A stretch of 64,000 bases of DNA from Parvibaculum sp045863935 (GTDB lineage: Bacteria; Pseudomonadota; Alphaproteobacteria; Parvibaculales; Parvibaculaceae), in the NCBI RefSeq assembly GCF_045863935.1, contig NZ_BTVP01000001.1, positions 124,001 through 188,000 of the forward strand. Direction: 5' to 3'. The notes below the pieces were generated by a model. That model worked only from the letters and a program-made list of their open reading frames with translations. It did no database searches and was not told the DNA's origin. Numbering within the stretch: position 1 is the stretch's first letter; each line of letters begins with the position of its first letter. Made by a program: the position numbers and the translations under genes. Shown piece after piece: positions 15,533 to 25,020 of this stretch.

Positions 15533-16432
15533 TCAGGCGAGGTGCTGCTTCGCGAAGCGGACGATATGCGCGATGGCCTCGCGGCCTTCCGGCAGCATGT
15601 CGGCATTGAGCTGCCAGACGTGCCAGACTTTCGGCCAGACCTCGATCGCGGTTTCGGCGCCCGCTGCCTTCAGCGATGCCGCCATACGGATTGAATCGTC
15701 CCGCAGCATTTCCTTCTCGCCGACCTGGAAAAGGGTGGGCGGAAAGCCCGTGACGTCGCCATAGAGCGGCGAGACGAACGGGTCGCGTTCGTCGAGGTCC
15801 GGGAAGTAGGCGGGCTTCAGGCTGTGGAAGATCTCCGGTACGAAAAGCGAATCGGCTTCGGCGTTGGTGCTGTAGGATTCGCCGCTCGCAGTCATATCCG
15901 TCGCGGGCGAAAGACAGATCAGCGCTACCGGCAGGTGCAGGCCCTCGGCCTTCAGCCGCAAGGCAAGGGCAAGCGTCAGATTGCCGCCAGCGGAATCGCC
16001 ACCCACGAGGATCGATTTCGCGGGGACGCCCTTCTCAAGGAGGCCCCTATAGGCAGCCACGCAATCGTCGAGACCGGCAGGATAGGGGTGCTCGGGCGCC
16101 AGCCGGTAATCGATCGCATAGACGGGTATGCCGATGTCCTTTGCGAGCCGCCAGGTGAGCGGGCGGTGCGTGCGCGGCGAGCCTGCGACGAAGCCGCCGC
16201 CGTGAATATAAAGGAACGCCGCCCCTTCCCTGGCGCCCGGCGCTGAAAGTCTTTCCGCCGCGACGCCGCCAAGCGTCAGCTCTTCGAGCGCGATATCGGC
16301 AGGGAGCTTCGACATGCGCGGCTCCATCTGCAGCATGACCGGCCGCAGGAGCTGCACGTCGGGATTCTTGCGGAAGCGGCGTTTCACCTGCCAGCGCATC
16401 AGCAGGTTGAGCAGCGATAGCTGAAAACTCAT
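15533..16432 (-). CDS. Alpha/beta hydrolase, hormone-sensitive-lipase-like esterase
   Basis: 299 residues from ATG 16432. The HSL-family oxyanion motif HGGGFVAGS is near residue 75 and the nucleophile motif GDSAGGN near 148; DERDPFVSPLYGD near 235 should contain the acid and KVWHVWQLN near 275 the histidine. These enzymes hydrolyse short to medium acyl esters, some of them 3-hydroxybutyrate oligomers or drug-like esters. It starts 14 bp after the tsaD stop on the same strand and may be co-transcribed. The in-frame extension to 16567 is antisense noise. Confidence 0.9.
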   Translation of the reverse strand: MSFQLSLLNLLMRWQVKRRFRKNPDVQLLRPVMLQMEPRMSKLPADIALEELTLGGVAAERLSAPGAREGAAFLYIHGGGFVAGSPRTHRPLTWRLAKDIGIPVYAIDYRLAPEHPYPAGLDDCVAAYRGLLEKGVPAKSILVGGDSAGGNLTLALALRLKAEGLHLPVALICLSPATDMTASGESYSTNAEADSLFVPEIFHSLKPAYFPDLDERDPFVSPLYGDVTGFPPTLFQVGEKEMLRDDSIRMAASLKAAGAETAIEVWPKVWHVWQLNADMLPEGREAIAHIVRFAKQHLA

Positions 16433-16446
16433 TCGGGGAAGTCCTC

Positions 16447-17529
16447 TCAGGCCTTTACGCCGGCGCCCCGCGCAGGCGCCGCATCGGGATCGAGCGGCCA
16501 ACGTGCGCGCGGACCGGCGTCGATTGGGTCCGTCAGTCCGAGCGCAAGCCTTTCCGCCCCCGCCCATGCGATCATCGCGCCATTATCCGTGCAGAGTTTG
16601 AGCGGCGGCACAACAAATTCGTATCCGCATGCGTGAGCCGACACCATCAATCGTTCGCGCAACAGCATGTTGGCTGCAACGCCGCCCGCGACGACGAGGC
16701 GGCGGTGGCCGGGCGGAATCGCCTCGCTGGCGAGCGCCATCGCGTTTTCGGTGCGCTCCGAGAGGACGTCCGCGACCGCGCATTGAAACGAGGCGGCGAT
16801 GTCGGCCTTGTCCCGGTCCGTCAGGGTTCCAAGGCTTTCCGCCGCCTGGCGCACCGCGGTCTTGAGGCCGGAAAAGGAAAAATCGTAGCCGGGCCGGCCC
16901 TTCATGGGACGGGGCAGGGAAAAGCGCGACGGGTCGCCGTCGCGGGCCGCGCGCTCGACCGCCGGTCCGCCCGGATAACCGAGCCCCAGCAGCTTCGCGA
17001 CCTTGTCGAAGGCTTCGCCCACCGCATCGTCGATGGTCGTGCCAAGACGGCGATACCGGCCAACGCCATCCACCACGAGAAGCTGGCTGTGGCCGCCGGA
17101 GACGAGCAGCAACAGATAGGGAAAGGGAAGGGCGTCCGTCATGCGGACGGTCAGCGCATGGCCTTCGAGATGGTTGAGCGCGATGAAGGGAAGCCCGCGT
17201 GCGGCGGCGATGCCCTTGGCGGTCATGAGGCCCACGATCACGCCGCCGATCAGCCCCGGCCCCGCCGTCGCCGCGATGCCGTCGAGGTCGTCCCAGCCGC
17301 ACCCCGCTTCTTTCAGCGCCCGCGCGATGAGCCCGTCCAGATGTTCGACATGGGCGCGCGCCGCGATCTCCGGCACGACGCCGCCGAAGGGGGTGTGCTC
17401 CTCGATCTGCGAGAAGACGACATTGGAGAGAATTTCACCCGGCGTTTCGCGGCCACGCCAGCGCACGATGGCGGCGGCGGTCTCGTCGCAACTTGTCTCG
17501 ATACCCAGAATGGTCAGAGGTTCTGCCAC
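16447..17529 (-). CDS. tsaD: tRNA N6-adenosine threonylcarbamoyltransferase TsaD
   Basis: 360 residues from GTG 17529 (VAEPLTILGIETSCDETAAA); an ATG at 17565 would add 12 residues and neither has a clear ribosome site. Kae1/TsaD motifs are complete: GIETSCDET, HVEHLDG near 95 (iron ligands in the HxxxH region), HLEGH near 125, VSGGHSQL near 148, and GGVAANMLLRERL near 280. With TsaB, TsaE and TsaC it makes t6A37 in tRNAs reading ANN codons. It is divergent from hemC, an order conserved in many alphaproteobacteria. Confidence 0.96.
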   Translation of the reverse strand: MAEPLTILGIETSCDETAAAIVRWRGRETPGEILSNVVFSQIEEHTPFGGVVPEIAARAHVEHLDGLIARALKEAGCGWDDLDGIAATAGPGLIGGVIVGLMTAKGIAAARGLPFIALNHLEGHALTVRMTDALPFPYLLLLVSGGHSQLLVVDGVGRYRRLGTTIDDAVGEAFDKVAKLLGLGYPGGPAVERAARDGDPSRFSLPRPMKGRPGYDFSFSGLKTAVRQAAESLGTLTDRDKADIAASFQCAVADVLSERTENAMALASEAIPPGHRRLVVAGGVAANMLLRERLMVSAHACGYEFVVPPLKLCTDNGAMIAWAGAERLALGLTDPIDAGPRARWPLDPDAAPARGAGVKA

Positions 17530-17650
17530 AGAAACGCTCGAAAAAAGGCCCGCACCCTCTCTCATCGGCGGGCCGAACGGGCTATAAGGAGCCCCGGCGG
17601 CTGAGAGCCGCCCGGGATATTCCGCTGGCATACAACCTTAGAGACCCTGC

Positions 17651-18577
17651 ATGCAACGCCGCTACCGCATCGGCACACGAGGATCGAAGCTCGCCCTGAT
17701 ACAGGCAAACGAAGTTGCCCGCCGTATTGCGCTTGCGAGCCATGCGCCTGTCGAGGAGGTGACGGAGATTGTCGTCATCAGCACGGCGGGCGACCGGGTG
17801 CAGGACCGCGCCCTGTCGGAAATCGGCGGCAAGGGGCTCTTTACGCAGGAAATCGAAGAGCAACTGGCCGATGCGCGGATCGATGTCGCTGTCCATTCGA
17901 TGAAGGACATGCCGACCGTGCTGCCCGATGGGCTTATTATCGATTGTCTGCTGGAGCGCGCCGATCCGCGCGATGCCTTCATTTCGCTGACTGCAGGGTC
18001 GCTCGCCGAATTGCCCGCAGGCGCGCGCGTCGGAACCTCCTCGCTCCGCCGCGCCGCGCAATTGCGGGCACGACGGCCTGACCTCGAAGTGGTGCCGTTC
18101 CGCGGCAATGTCGATACGCGGCTTCGAAAGCTCGGTGAGGGCGTTGCGGATGCAACCTTTCTCGCAGTGGCGGGCCTCACCCGCATGGGCCTTGCCGACA
18201 AGATCACCGCGCCGCTCTCGCCCGAAGACATGCTGCCTGCCGTTGCGCAGGGCGCGATCGGCGTCGAGCGCCGCATCGCCGATGACGAGGCCGCACATCT
18301 CCTGGCCAAGCTGCACCATGTGGAAACGGGGCTTCGCGTCGCGGCGGAGCGGGCGTGCCTCGCGGTTCTCGATGGTTCCTGCCGCACGCCAATTGCGGCT
18401 CTCGCCGAAATAACGGGCGAGCGCATGAGGCTTCGCGCGATGATCCTGACGCCCGACGGTGGAGAGATCCACGAGACGGAAAGGGAAGGCCTTGCCGCCG
18501 ATGCGGTCGCCTTGGGCGAGGATGCTGGCGTGGAGCTCAAGGGGCGAGCCGGTCCCGATTTCTTCGATACGGTCTGA
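17651..18577 (+). CDS. hemC: Hydroxymethylbilane synthase (porphobilinogen deaminase)
   Basis: 308 residues. Signatures: RIGTRGSKLALIQAN at the start, AVHSMKDMP near 80, GTSSLRRAAQLRARRPDL near 125, and LDGSCRTPIAALAE near 240 carrying the cysteine that holds the dipyrromethane cofactor. It polymerises four porphobilinogens to hydroxymethylbilane in the heme pathway. It is the first gene of a run with hemD, the Mic60-like gene and the HemY-like gene, and is divergent from tsaD. Confidence 0.98.
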   Translation: MQRRYRIGTRGSKLALIQANEVARRIALASHAPVEEVTEIVVISTAGDRVQDRALSEIGGKGLFTQEIEEQLADARIDVAVHSMKDMPTVLPDGLIIDCLLERADPRDAFISLTAGSLAELPAGARVGTSSLRRAAQLRARRPDLEVVPFRGNVDTRLRKLGEGVADATFLAVAGLTRMGLADKITAPLSPEDMLPAVAQGAIGVERRIADDEAAHLLAKLHHVETGLRVAAERACLAVLDGSCRTPIAALAEITGERMRLRAMILTPDGGEIHETEREGLAADAVALGEDAGVELKGRAGPDFFDTV

Positions 18578-18581
18578 TCTC

Positions 18582-19295
18582 GTGCGCCTGCTCGTCACGC
18601 GGCCGGAGGAAGACAGCACGCCGCTTGCCGATGCGCTGGCGGCGCTCGGCCATGAGGCGGTGATGGCGCCGCTGCTCACAATCCGCTTTCTGGACGATGC
18701 GCCTTTGCCGGAAGGGGCGTGGCAGGCGCTCCTCGTCACCAGCGCGAATGGCGCGCGGGCGCTGGGACGGCGCAAGAATGCGCAGCCGCTCCTGCAGCTT
18801 CCCGTCTTTGCCGTCGGCGCCGCAAGCGCCGATGCGGCACGGGCGGCAGGCTTCGTTCATGTCGAGACGGCGGGGGGCGATGTGGAGACGCTGGCCGAAC
18901 ACGTGGCCGAAGTTCTCGTTCCAGAGAAAGGACCGCTTCTCCATGTGGCGGGAAGCGTGGTCGCGGGCGATCTTGCGGCGCTGCTCGGCGCAAAAGGATT
19001 TCAGGTGGTGCGGGCCGTACTCTATGAGGCTGCGATGGCGCGCACTTTGCCCGACGTCGCCCGCGAGGCTCTCGAAGCGGGGAAGCTTGACGGGGTCATC
19101 CTCTATTCGCCACGGACAGCGCGGGCCTTTGCGTCGCTTGTCATCGACGCGGGGCTAGAGGCCTGTGTGAAGGGTCTTGCCGCCTATTGTCTGTCGCCCG
19201 CCGTAGCCGCCGCGCTTGAGTCTCTTCCATATCTTACGGTGAAAATTGCGCGACGGCCGGACCAGGCGGGTTTGCTCAGTATTCTGCCTGCCTGA
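18582..19295 (+). CDS. hemD: Uroporphyrinogen-III synthase
   Basis: 237 residues from a GTG at 18582 (VRLLVTRPEEDSTPLADAL), four bases after the hemC stop. The weakly conserved HemD pattern is clear: TRPE at the start, LLVTSANGARAL near 50 and DGVILYSPRTARAF near 168. It cyclises hydroxymethylbilane to uroporphyrinogen III. Its stop codon lies inside a 14-bp tandem duplication (19281-19308). Confidence 0.93.
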   Translation: MRLLVTRPEEDSTPLADALAALGHEAVMAPLLTIRFLDDAPLPEGAWQALLVTSANGARALGRRKNAQPLLQLPVFAVGAASADAARAAGFVHVETAGGDVETLAEHVAEVLVPEKGPLLHVAGSVVAGDLAALLGAKGFQVVRAVLYEAAMARTLPDVAREALEAGKLDGVILYSPRTARAFASLVIDAGLEACVKGLAAYCLSPAVAAALESLPYLTVKIARRPDQAGLLSILPA

Positions 19296-19308
19296 TTCTG
19301 CCTGCCTG
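19281..19308 (+). repeat. 14-bp tandem duplication over the hemD stop codon
   Basis: ATTCTGCCTGCCTG occurs twice head to tail. The hemD TGA is formed across the junction (19293-19295). Probably a replication-slippage duplication with no coding effect, since the reading frame stops within the first unit boundary. Confidence 0.85.
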
Positions 19309-19391
19309 ATTTTCCCGGAACTTCGCCCTGACCCGCGCGCTTTGAGCCTCTATAGTGACCGCAAGCGGCGGATTCCCCCAGAAGGCCTCAG

Positions 19392-20681
19392 ATGAGCAAT
19401 CCAGACGACAGCAGCAAGGACGGCGAAAACGTCTCCGGATCGGAACCCGGCGAGGAAACGCAGGCGGAATACCTGAAGCCCGAGGGCGAAGCGCCCCCGC
19501 GTTCGGCGAGGCGTCAGAAGGAGCCGCGTATCCTCGAAGGCACGGCCGAACATGTTTCCGAAGCCAAAGGCGGCGACCCCGAAAGCGGGCGGACGGAAAA
19601 GACGCAAGGTCCGAAAGCGGCGCGCTCCGCCGTTCCGCTCTTTCTTGCCGCCGGGATTGCCGGCTTGGGCGGCGCCGCTGTCGCGCTTGCGGCCGTCTGG
19701 TCGGTCGGCCTGCCCGAGCGAGCGGGAGACCGGGATGCGCTGGGCGCTTTCGAACAGCGTATCGCTGCGCTGGAAAGCGGAGCCGATGCGCGCGCGAACG
19801 AGACGGGAGCGACGATCGCCTCTCTCGGCGAACGTATTGACCGGCTCGAAAAGGATATCGCCGCAGCGTCGGAAACGCCGAACAGCGCGGCGGCACTCCG
19901 CGAGCAGATCGACACGCTTGCCGCCGATGCGCAGCAACTCAAAACGGCGCTCAACGACACGCGCTCCACGATGCGCGAACTCGAAGGCAAGGTCGGCGAG
20001 ATGTCACAGAACCTTCCGCCGGCCGGTATCGCGGATCAGGTCGGCAGCATCGACGCGCTGGTGCGGGCACTCGATCTCCGTCTCGCCGCGCTCGCACCCG
20101 ACGTCCAGAAAATGGAAGAGCGCGTTGCCGTGCTCGAGCAAGCGGAAGAAGATCCCGACGCCGCGGCCCGTGCCGCGCTCGGTCTGGCGCTCGCCAATCT
20201 TGCGCGCGCCGCCGAGAGCGCCGGTTCCTTCGAAACGGAGCTCGGCGCCGTAAAGGCCTTTTTGCCGGACGAGCCCGCGCTTGGCGATCTCTCCGAAGCT
20301 GCCGCCACAGGGGTGCCGACGCGCGCTGCGCTCGAAGCGCGTTTTCCCACGCTTGCCCAGAATATTTTCGATGCCGAACGGCATGCGGGTGAAGACGGCT
20401 GGTGGTCGCGCTTCGCCGCCAATGCCAAATCGCTCATCACCGTCCGCCGCACAGGCGAGATTTCCGGCGACACGACCGAGGCAAAAGTCGCGCGCATGGA
20501 AGAACGGCTGAAGGTTCACGATCTTGCCGGTGCGGTGGCGGAAGCAGAAACGCTCGAAGGACCCGCGGCCGAAGCAGCGGCGCCGTGGATTGCGGATGCA
20601 AGCGACCGGCTCAAGACGGACAAGCTCGTTCGCGAACTCAGCGCGCGCGTTGCGGAGCAACTTGCAAAGACGAGGGGCTGA
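19392..20681 (+). CDS. Mitofilin/Mic60-like inner-membrane protein (COG4223)
   Basis: 429 residues. The N-terminal ~75 residues are acidic, Gly/Glu-rich and cytoplasmic; one transmembrane helix (VPLFLAAGIAGLGGAAVALA) lies at about 80-105; then comes a long coiled coil of heptad Leu/Ile/Ala to about 250 and a C-terminal mitofilin-like domain (WWSRFAANAKSLITVRRTGE near 337). This topology matches alphaproteobacterial Mic60, linked to intracytoplasmic membrane and crista shaping. Its place between hemD and the HemY-like gene is conserved in the class. Confidence 0.88.
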   Translation: MSNPDDSSKDGENVSGSEPGEETQAEYLKPEGEAPPRSARRQKEPRILEGTAEHVSEAKGGDPESGRTEKTQGPKAARSAVPLFLAAGIAGLGGAAVALAAVWSVGLPERAGDRDALGAFEQRIAALESGADARANETGATIASLGERIDRLEKDIAAASETPNSAAALREQIDTLAADAQQLKTALNDTRSTMRELEGKVGEMSQNLPPAGIADQVGSIDALVRALDLRLAALAPDVQKMEERVAVLEQAEEDPDAAARAALGLALANLARAAESAGSFETELGAVKAFLPDEPALGDLSEAAATGVPTRAALEARFPTLAQNIFDAERHAGEDGWWSRFAANAKSLITVRRTGEISGDTTEAKVARMEERLKVHDLAGAVAEAETLEGPAAEAAAPWIADASDRLKTDKLVRELSARVAEQLAKTRG

Positions 20682-20686
20682 TCCCC

Positions 20687-22246
20687 ATGCTGCGCGCGCT
20701 CTACACCTTCCTGATCGTCGCGGTGCTCAGCGGCATTGCGATCTGGCTCGCCGACAATCCGGGCGAGCTCGTGATGCATTGGCGCGGCTACGAAATTCGC
20801 ACGAGTTTTGTCGTCGGCGTGGGGGCGATGGCGCTTGCGGCATTTCTCGTTCTCCTTGCCTACCGGATCGTGGTGAGCTTCATCGAGACGCCGGCAAGCG
20901 TTTCGGCCTATCTCGAGAAACGGCGGCAGCAGAAGGGCTTCCTCGCGCTTTCGCGCGGCATGGTCGCGGTGGCGGCGGGCGACGCGCAGGACGCGAAGCG
21001 CTACGCGGCGCAAGCGCACAAGCTTCTGGATGCACCGCCTCTCACGTTGCTCCTCGCCGCGCAGGCGGCGCAGCTCGAGGGCGACGAGGCAGGCGCGACG
21101 AAGCATTTCGAGAAGATGCTCGCTGCACCGGAGACGGAATTTCTCGGCCTTCGCGGTCTTTTCATTCAGGCGCGCCGGGCGGGCGACCGCGATGCAGCGC
21201 TTGCCTATGCGCGCCGCGCGTTCGGCCTGCGTCCGCAGACGCCCTGGGCCGCACAGGCCGTGTTCGAGATCGAGGCGGCGGAAGAAGACTGGGACGGTGC
21301 GCTCAAGACGCTCGACCGCGTGGTGAGCGCAAAGCTCATTCCGCGCGACGATGCACGCCGCCGCCGTGCCGTGTTGCTCACGGCGCGCGCGATGACGGCG
21401 GCAGAAGCCGCGCGGGGACAGACGGGCGAGGCGCGCAAACCCGCGCTCGATGAGGCCTCGAAGCTCGCACTCGACGCCGTTTCGCTCGAACCGCGTTTCG
21501 TGCCGGCTGTCGCGCTTGCCGCCGCGCTCTGCGCGGAGACGGGCCGCATTCGCAAGGGCATGAAACTCATCGAGGATGCGTGGAGCGCCGTGCCGCACCC
21601 GGATCTCGCCGATGTCTGGCTCGACATGATCGAGGACGAGAGCGGCTATGCGCGCGCAGAACGCGCGAAAGCCCTTGCTGCACGCAATCCCGAAAATGTC
21701 GAGAGCCATATCCTCGTCGCCCGTGGCGCGATCGGCGCGCGCGATTGGCAGGCGGCGCGTGAGGCGCTTGCGCCCCATGCGGGACCGTCGGCGAGCGAGC
21801 TGCCTACGCAACGTGTCTGCGAACTGATGGCGGAGATCGAAGAAGGCGAGTATGGCGATCGCGGCGCGGCGCGCGGCTGGCTGACGCGAGCGCTGCATGC
21901 GCCGCAGGATCCGCACTGGACGGGCAACGGCTATCGCTCGGCGAGGTGGTCTCCGATCAATCCGGTCACCGGCGAATTCGATGCTCTCGAATGGACGGCG
22001 CCATCGGGCGTGCTGGCGCAGGAGGAGGTTCCCGCAGTTGCCGGGAAAGCCGAGGAAAGCGTCGCTCCGGCCGAGAAGGAAGAGGCACCGGAAGCTGCCG
22101 TCGACACGGTCCGCGCGCTTGAAGAAGCCGGGAATGCGAGCGAGGTGCTTGCCTTCCAGCCGCCCCTGCCCGACGATCCCGGTCCGGACGATGAGGGCGA
22201 GGACGACAAGGGCGAGGACAGGCGGGAGGGGGAACGCAAATGGTAA
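20687..22246 (+). CDS. HemY-like TPR membrane protein (HemY_N)
   Basis: 519 residues from the ATG at 20687, 5 bp after the Mic60-like stop. Two N-terminal transmembrane helices (LYTFLIVAVLSGIAIWLA and FVVGVGAMALAAFLVLLAY) with PGELVMHWRGYEI between them are the HemY_N signature. TPR-like helices follow (pairs such as AARGWLTRALHAP and DPHWTGNGY), then a disordered Glu/Pro-rich tail. This is the HemY of heme operons, not protoporphyrinogen oxidase; its exact role is unsettled. It overlaps the next gene by 7 bp. Confidence 0.92.
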   Translation: MLRALYTFLIVAVLSGIAIWLADNPGELVMHWRGYEIRTSFVVGVGAMALAAFLVLLAYRIVVSFIETPASVSAYLEKRRQQKGFLALSRGMVAVAAGDAQDAKRYAAQAHKLLDAPPLTLLLAAQAAQLEGDEAGATKHFEKMLAAPETEFLGLRGLFIQARRAGDRDAALAYARRAFGLRPQTPWAAQAVFEIEAAEEDWDGALKTLDRVVSAKLIPRDDARRRRAVLLTARAMTAAEAARGQTGEARKPALDEASKLALDAVSLEPRFVPAVALAAALCAETGRIRKGMKLIEDAWSAVPHPDLADVWLDMIEDESGYARAERAKALAARNPENVESHILVARGAIGARDWQAAREALAPHAGPSASELPTQRVCELMAEIEEGEYGDRGAARGWLTRALHAPQDPHWTGNGYRSARWSPINPVTGEFDALEWTAPSGVLAQEEVPAVAGKAEESVAPAEKEEAPEAAVDTVRALEEAGNASEVLAFQPPLPDDPGPDDEGEDDKGEDRREGERKW

Positions 22247-23280
22247 AGCGGATATTGGCGGGCACGGCGACGCTCGTTCTGCTGGCGCTGGCGGTGATCG
22301 TGATCTCGGTGGTGCAGTTCGATTTGCCGCGCGAGAAACTTGTCGGCAAGTACGCAGGCGGCGCATCGCAGTTTGTGACTTTGCCGAGCAGCGCCAGCGC
22401 GCATGTGCGCGACGAGGGCAATCCCGGGGGCCCGGTGCTGGTGCTTGTGCACGGCTCCAATGCCTCCCTGCATACCTGGGAACCCTGGGTCGCAGAGCTC
22501 GGCGACACCTATCGTATCATCAGCATGGACCTGCCGGGGCACGGGCTGACGGGGCGCGTGCCCGGCGATAATTATACGCGCGACGGCATGGCGTCCTTCG
22601 TTCACGAACTGATGGGTACGCTCCATGTCGAGCGTTTTGCGATCGCGGGTAATTCGATGGGCGGCGGCGTCGCCGCGCTCTATACGCTTGAGCATCCGGA
22701 TCAGGTGTCGGCGCTCATCTTGGTCGATGCGGCGGGCATTCCGGTGAAGCGCGACGATGACGACGTGCCGCTCGCCTTCAAGATCGCAGGCATGCCCGTT
22801 ATCAGCAAGGTGATGCGCTACGTGCTGCCGCGCTCGCTGGTCGAGGAGGGCGTGCGCAAGGTTTTCGTCGATCAGTCGAAGGTGACGGACGAAATGGTCT
22901 CGCGCTATTTCGATCTGTCGCTGCATGAGGGCAATCGCGAGGCGACGCGGATGCGCTTTGCAAACAACGCCTCGCGCGACGAGGAGGCTTTCGCGGCGCG
23001 GCTTGGCGAAATCGGCGTGCAGGTGCTCGTCATCTGGGGCGACAAGGACGGGCTCATTCCCGTCTCGGCGGCCTACGCGTTCAAGGAGCGTATTCCCCAA
23101 GCGGAACTGGCGATTTTCGAGAATGCCGGTCATGTTCCGATGGAAGAGGTGCCCGCGGAGAGCGCCGCGGCCGTTCGCACCTTCCTTTCGAAGGGGCAGG
23201 CCGAGGTTGCGGCCGGACCGTCGGAGGCGCCTCAGGAGGCCCGCGATGCCCCCCTGCTGGAAAGCACGACAGCGGAATAG
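22240..23280 (+). CDS. Alpha/beta hydrolase with N-terminal membrane anchor
   Basis: 346 residues. A signal-anchor helix is at residues 3-25. The fold motifs follow: LVHGSNASLHTWEPW near 65 (oxyanion HGS), AGNSMGGGVAAL near 137 (Ser nucleophile), WGDKDGLIP near 268 (acid) and NAGHVPMEE near 296 (His). The ATG overlaps the end of the HemY-like gene, so it is translationally coupled to the heme/Mic60 run, though no heme-related activity is evident. Closest in style to meta-cleavage-product hydrolases and esterases. Confidence 0.9.
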   Translation: MVKRILAGTATLVLLALAVIVISVVQFDLPREKLVGKYAGGASQFVTLPSSASAHVRDEGNPGGPVLVLVHGSNASLHTWEPWVAELGDTYRIISMDLPGHGLTGRVPGDNYTRDGMASFVHELMGTLHVERFAIAGNSMGGGVAALYTLEHPDQVSALILVDAAGIPVKRDDDDVPLAFKIAGMPVISKVMRYVLPRSLVEEGVRKVFVDQSKVTDEMVSRYFDLSLHEGNREATRMRFANNASRDEEAFAARLGEIGVQVLVIWGDKDGLIPVSAAYAFKERIPQAELAIFENAGHVPMEEVPAESAAAVRTFLSKGQAEVAAGPSEAPQEARDAPLLESTTAE

Positions 23281-23380
23281 GGCCTCAAATGACGCCGGGC
23301 CTCTTTCTTCCTGTTGCCAAAGCCTCGGTGGCGGGGTATCTGAGGGCCCTCGCAGGCTGGCGGTTTTCGCCGGTCCCGGC

Positions 23381-23456
23381 GCCGCTTTAGCTCAGTTGGT
23401 AGAGCACCTCATTCGTAATGAGGGGGTCGGGTGTTCGAGTCACCCAAGCGGCACCA
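23381..23456 (+). tRNA. tRNA-Thr (anticodon CGT)
   Basis: 76 nt with encoded CCA. Acceptor GCCGCTT pairs with AAGCGGC; the D-arm is GCTC AGTTGGTA GAGC; the anticodon arm CCTCA-TTCGTAA-TGAGG gives CGT, reading ACG; the T-arm GGGTG TTCGAGT CACCC is perfect. It stands between the hydrolase gene and homospermidine synthase. Confidence 0.97.
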
Positions 23457-23569
23457 CTTTCCCGTTTCCGTCGTTCCGGTTTTCCGTTCTGGTGTCCCGC
23501 GGCCAGTCCCACTAGATTCGCGCGCGTGCTGCCGTGCGCAGAGCGCATCCGGCGCAGATGAGGTTCCCC

Positions 23570-24994
23570 ATGAGCGATGCTTCCTCGGACAAGATTGCCC
23601 GCTTCGACGGCCGCATGGTCATGGTCGGCTTCGGGAGCATCGGACAGGGCGTGCTGCCGCTTCTCCTTCGTCATATCGACATCCAGCCGGACCGGATCAC
23701 GATCGTTACTGCCGAGGAGCGGGGCCGGGCGGAAGCCGAGGAACTTGGCGTCAAGTTCATGGTGAGCCCGCTCAGGCAGGGCAACTATCTTTCCATTCTC
23801 GAGCCGCTTCTCGCGGCGGGAGATTTCCTCGTCAATCTTTCCGTCGATGTCTCGAGCCTTGCGCTGGTCGAGTTCTGCCGTTCCAAGGGCGCGCTCTATC
23901 TCGATACCTGCATCGAACCATGGAGCGGGCAATACACCGACACGAAGCGTTCGCCCTCGCAGCGATCGAATTATGCGCTGCGGGAGAGCGCGCTGGCGCT
24001 GCGCGACAAATATGAGAGCGGGCCGACGGCGATCCTCACGCATGGCGCCAATCCGGGTCTCGTCTCGCATTTCGTCAAGCAGGCGTTGCTCGACATCGCA
24101 GGCGAGACGGGTGTCGAGACGAACGTCCCGAAGAATCGCGAGGAATGGGCCCGTCTTTCGGCGCGGCTCGGTATCAAGGTCATTCACATTGCAGAACGCG
24201 ACACGCAGGTCTCGCCAATCCCGAAAGCGATCGGCGAATTCGTGAACACCTGGTCCGTCGACGGCTTTGTCGGGGAGGGATGCCAGCCGGCCGAACTTGG
24301 CTGGGGTACGCATGAGAGGCACTTTCCGCCTGACGGACATTCGCATTCGAGCGGGTCGCGCTGTGCGATCTACCTCGCGCGGCCTGGCGCGTCGACGCGG
24401 GTCAGAAGCTGGACGCCGAACGAAGGCCCCTATCACGGCTGGCTCATCACGCATGGCGAGTCCATCTCGCTAGCGGACTATCTCACGATGCGGGACGGCG
24501 ACGAGGTGAAGTGCCGGCCGACCGTGCATTACGCCTATCACCCCTGCCATGTCGCCGTTTTGTCGCTCCATGAACTCGCAGGCAAGAACTGGAAGGCGCA
24601 GCCGCACAAGCGGCTGATGATGGAGGAAATTTCAGAAGGCGCGGACGAACTCGGCGTGCTCCTCATGGGACATGCCAAGGGCGCCTACTGGTACGGCTCG
24701 AACCTTTCAATCGAGGAAGCGCGGCGGCTCGTGCCACATAACAATGCGACGAGCCTGCAGGTGACGGTGGCCGTGCTCGCAGGCGTCGTCTGGGCGATAG
24801 AGAACCCGCAACGCTGGATCACCGAGCCCGAAGAGATGGACTTCGCCCGCATCCTTGAGATCGCACGCCCCTATCTCGGCCAGATGGTCGGCGCCTATAG
24901 CGACTGGACGCCGCTTCTCGACCGGGGACTTCTGTTCAAGGAAGACCTCGACGAGGACGATCCCTGGCAGTTCAAGAATTTCCGCGTCGTCTGA
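23570..24994 (+). CDS. hss: Homospermidine synthase
   Basis: 474 residues from the ATG at 23570, the family size. The N-terminal Rossmann motif is MVGFGSIGQGVLPLL; DTCIEPWSGQYTD near 115 and LTHGANPGLVSHFVKQAL near 162 are specific to bacterial homospermidine synthase, and the C-terminal region contains YEN-type conserved blocks such as SLQVTVAVLAGVVWAIENP. It uses NAD to join two putrescines into sym-homospermidine, a major polyamine in many alphaproteobacteria. A strong hairpin terminator follows. Confidence 0.95.
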   Translation: MSDASSDKIARFDGRMVMVGFGSIGQGVLPLLLRHIDIQPDRITIVTAEERGRAEAEELGVKFMVSPLRQGNYLSILEPLLAAGDFLVNLSVDVSSLALVEFCRSKGALYLDTCIEPWSGQYTDTKRSPSQRSNYALRESALALRDKYESGPTAILTHGANPGLVSHFVKQALLDIAGETGVETNVPKNREEWARLSARLGIKVIHIAERDTQVSPIPKAIGEFVNTWSVDGFVGEGCQPAELGWGTHERHFPPDGHSHSSGSRCAIYLARPGASTRVRSWTPNEGPYHGWLITHGESISLADYLTMRDGDEVKCRPTVHYAYHPCHVAVLSLHELAGKNWKAQPHKRLMMEEISEGADELGVLLMGHAKGAYWYGSNLSIEEARRLVPHNNATSLQVTVAVLAGVVWAIENPQRWITEPEEMDFARILEIARPYLGQMVGAYSDWTPLLDRGLLFKEDLDEDDPWQFKNFRVV

Positions 24995-25020
24995 CGCGTT
25001 GTGATTGTGCCTGCAAACGG

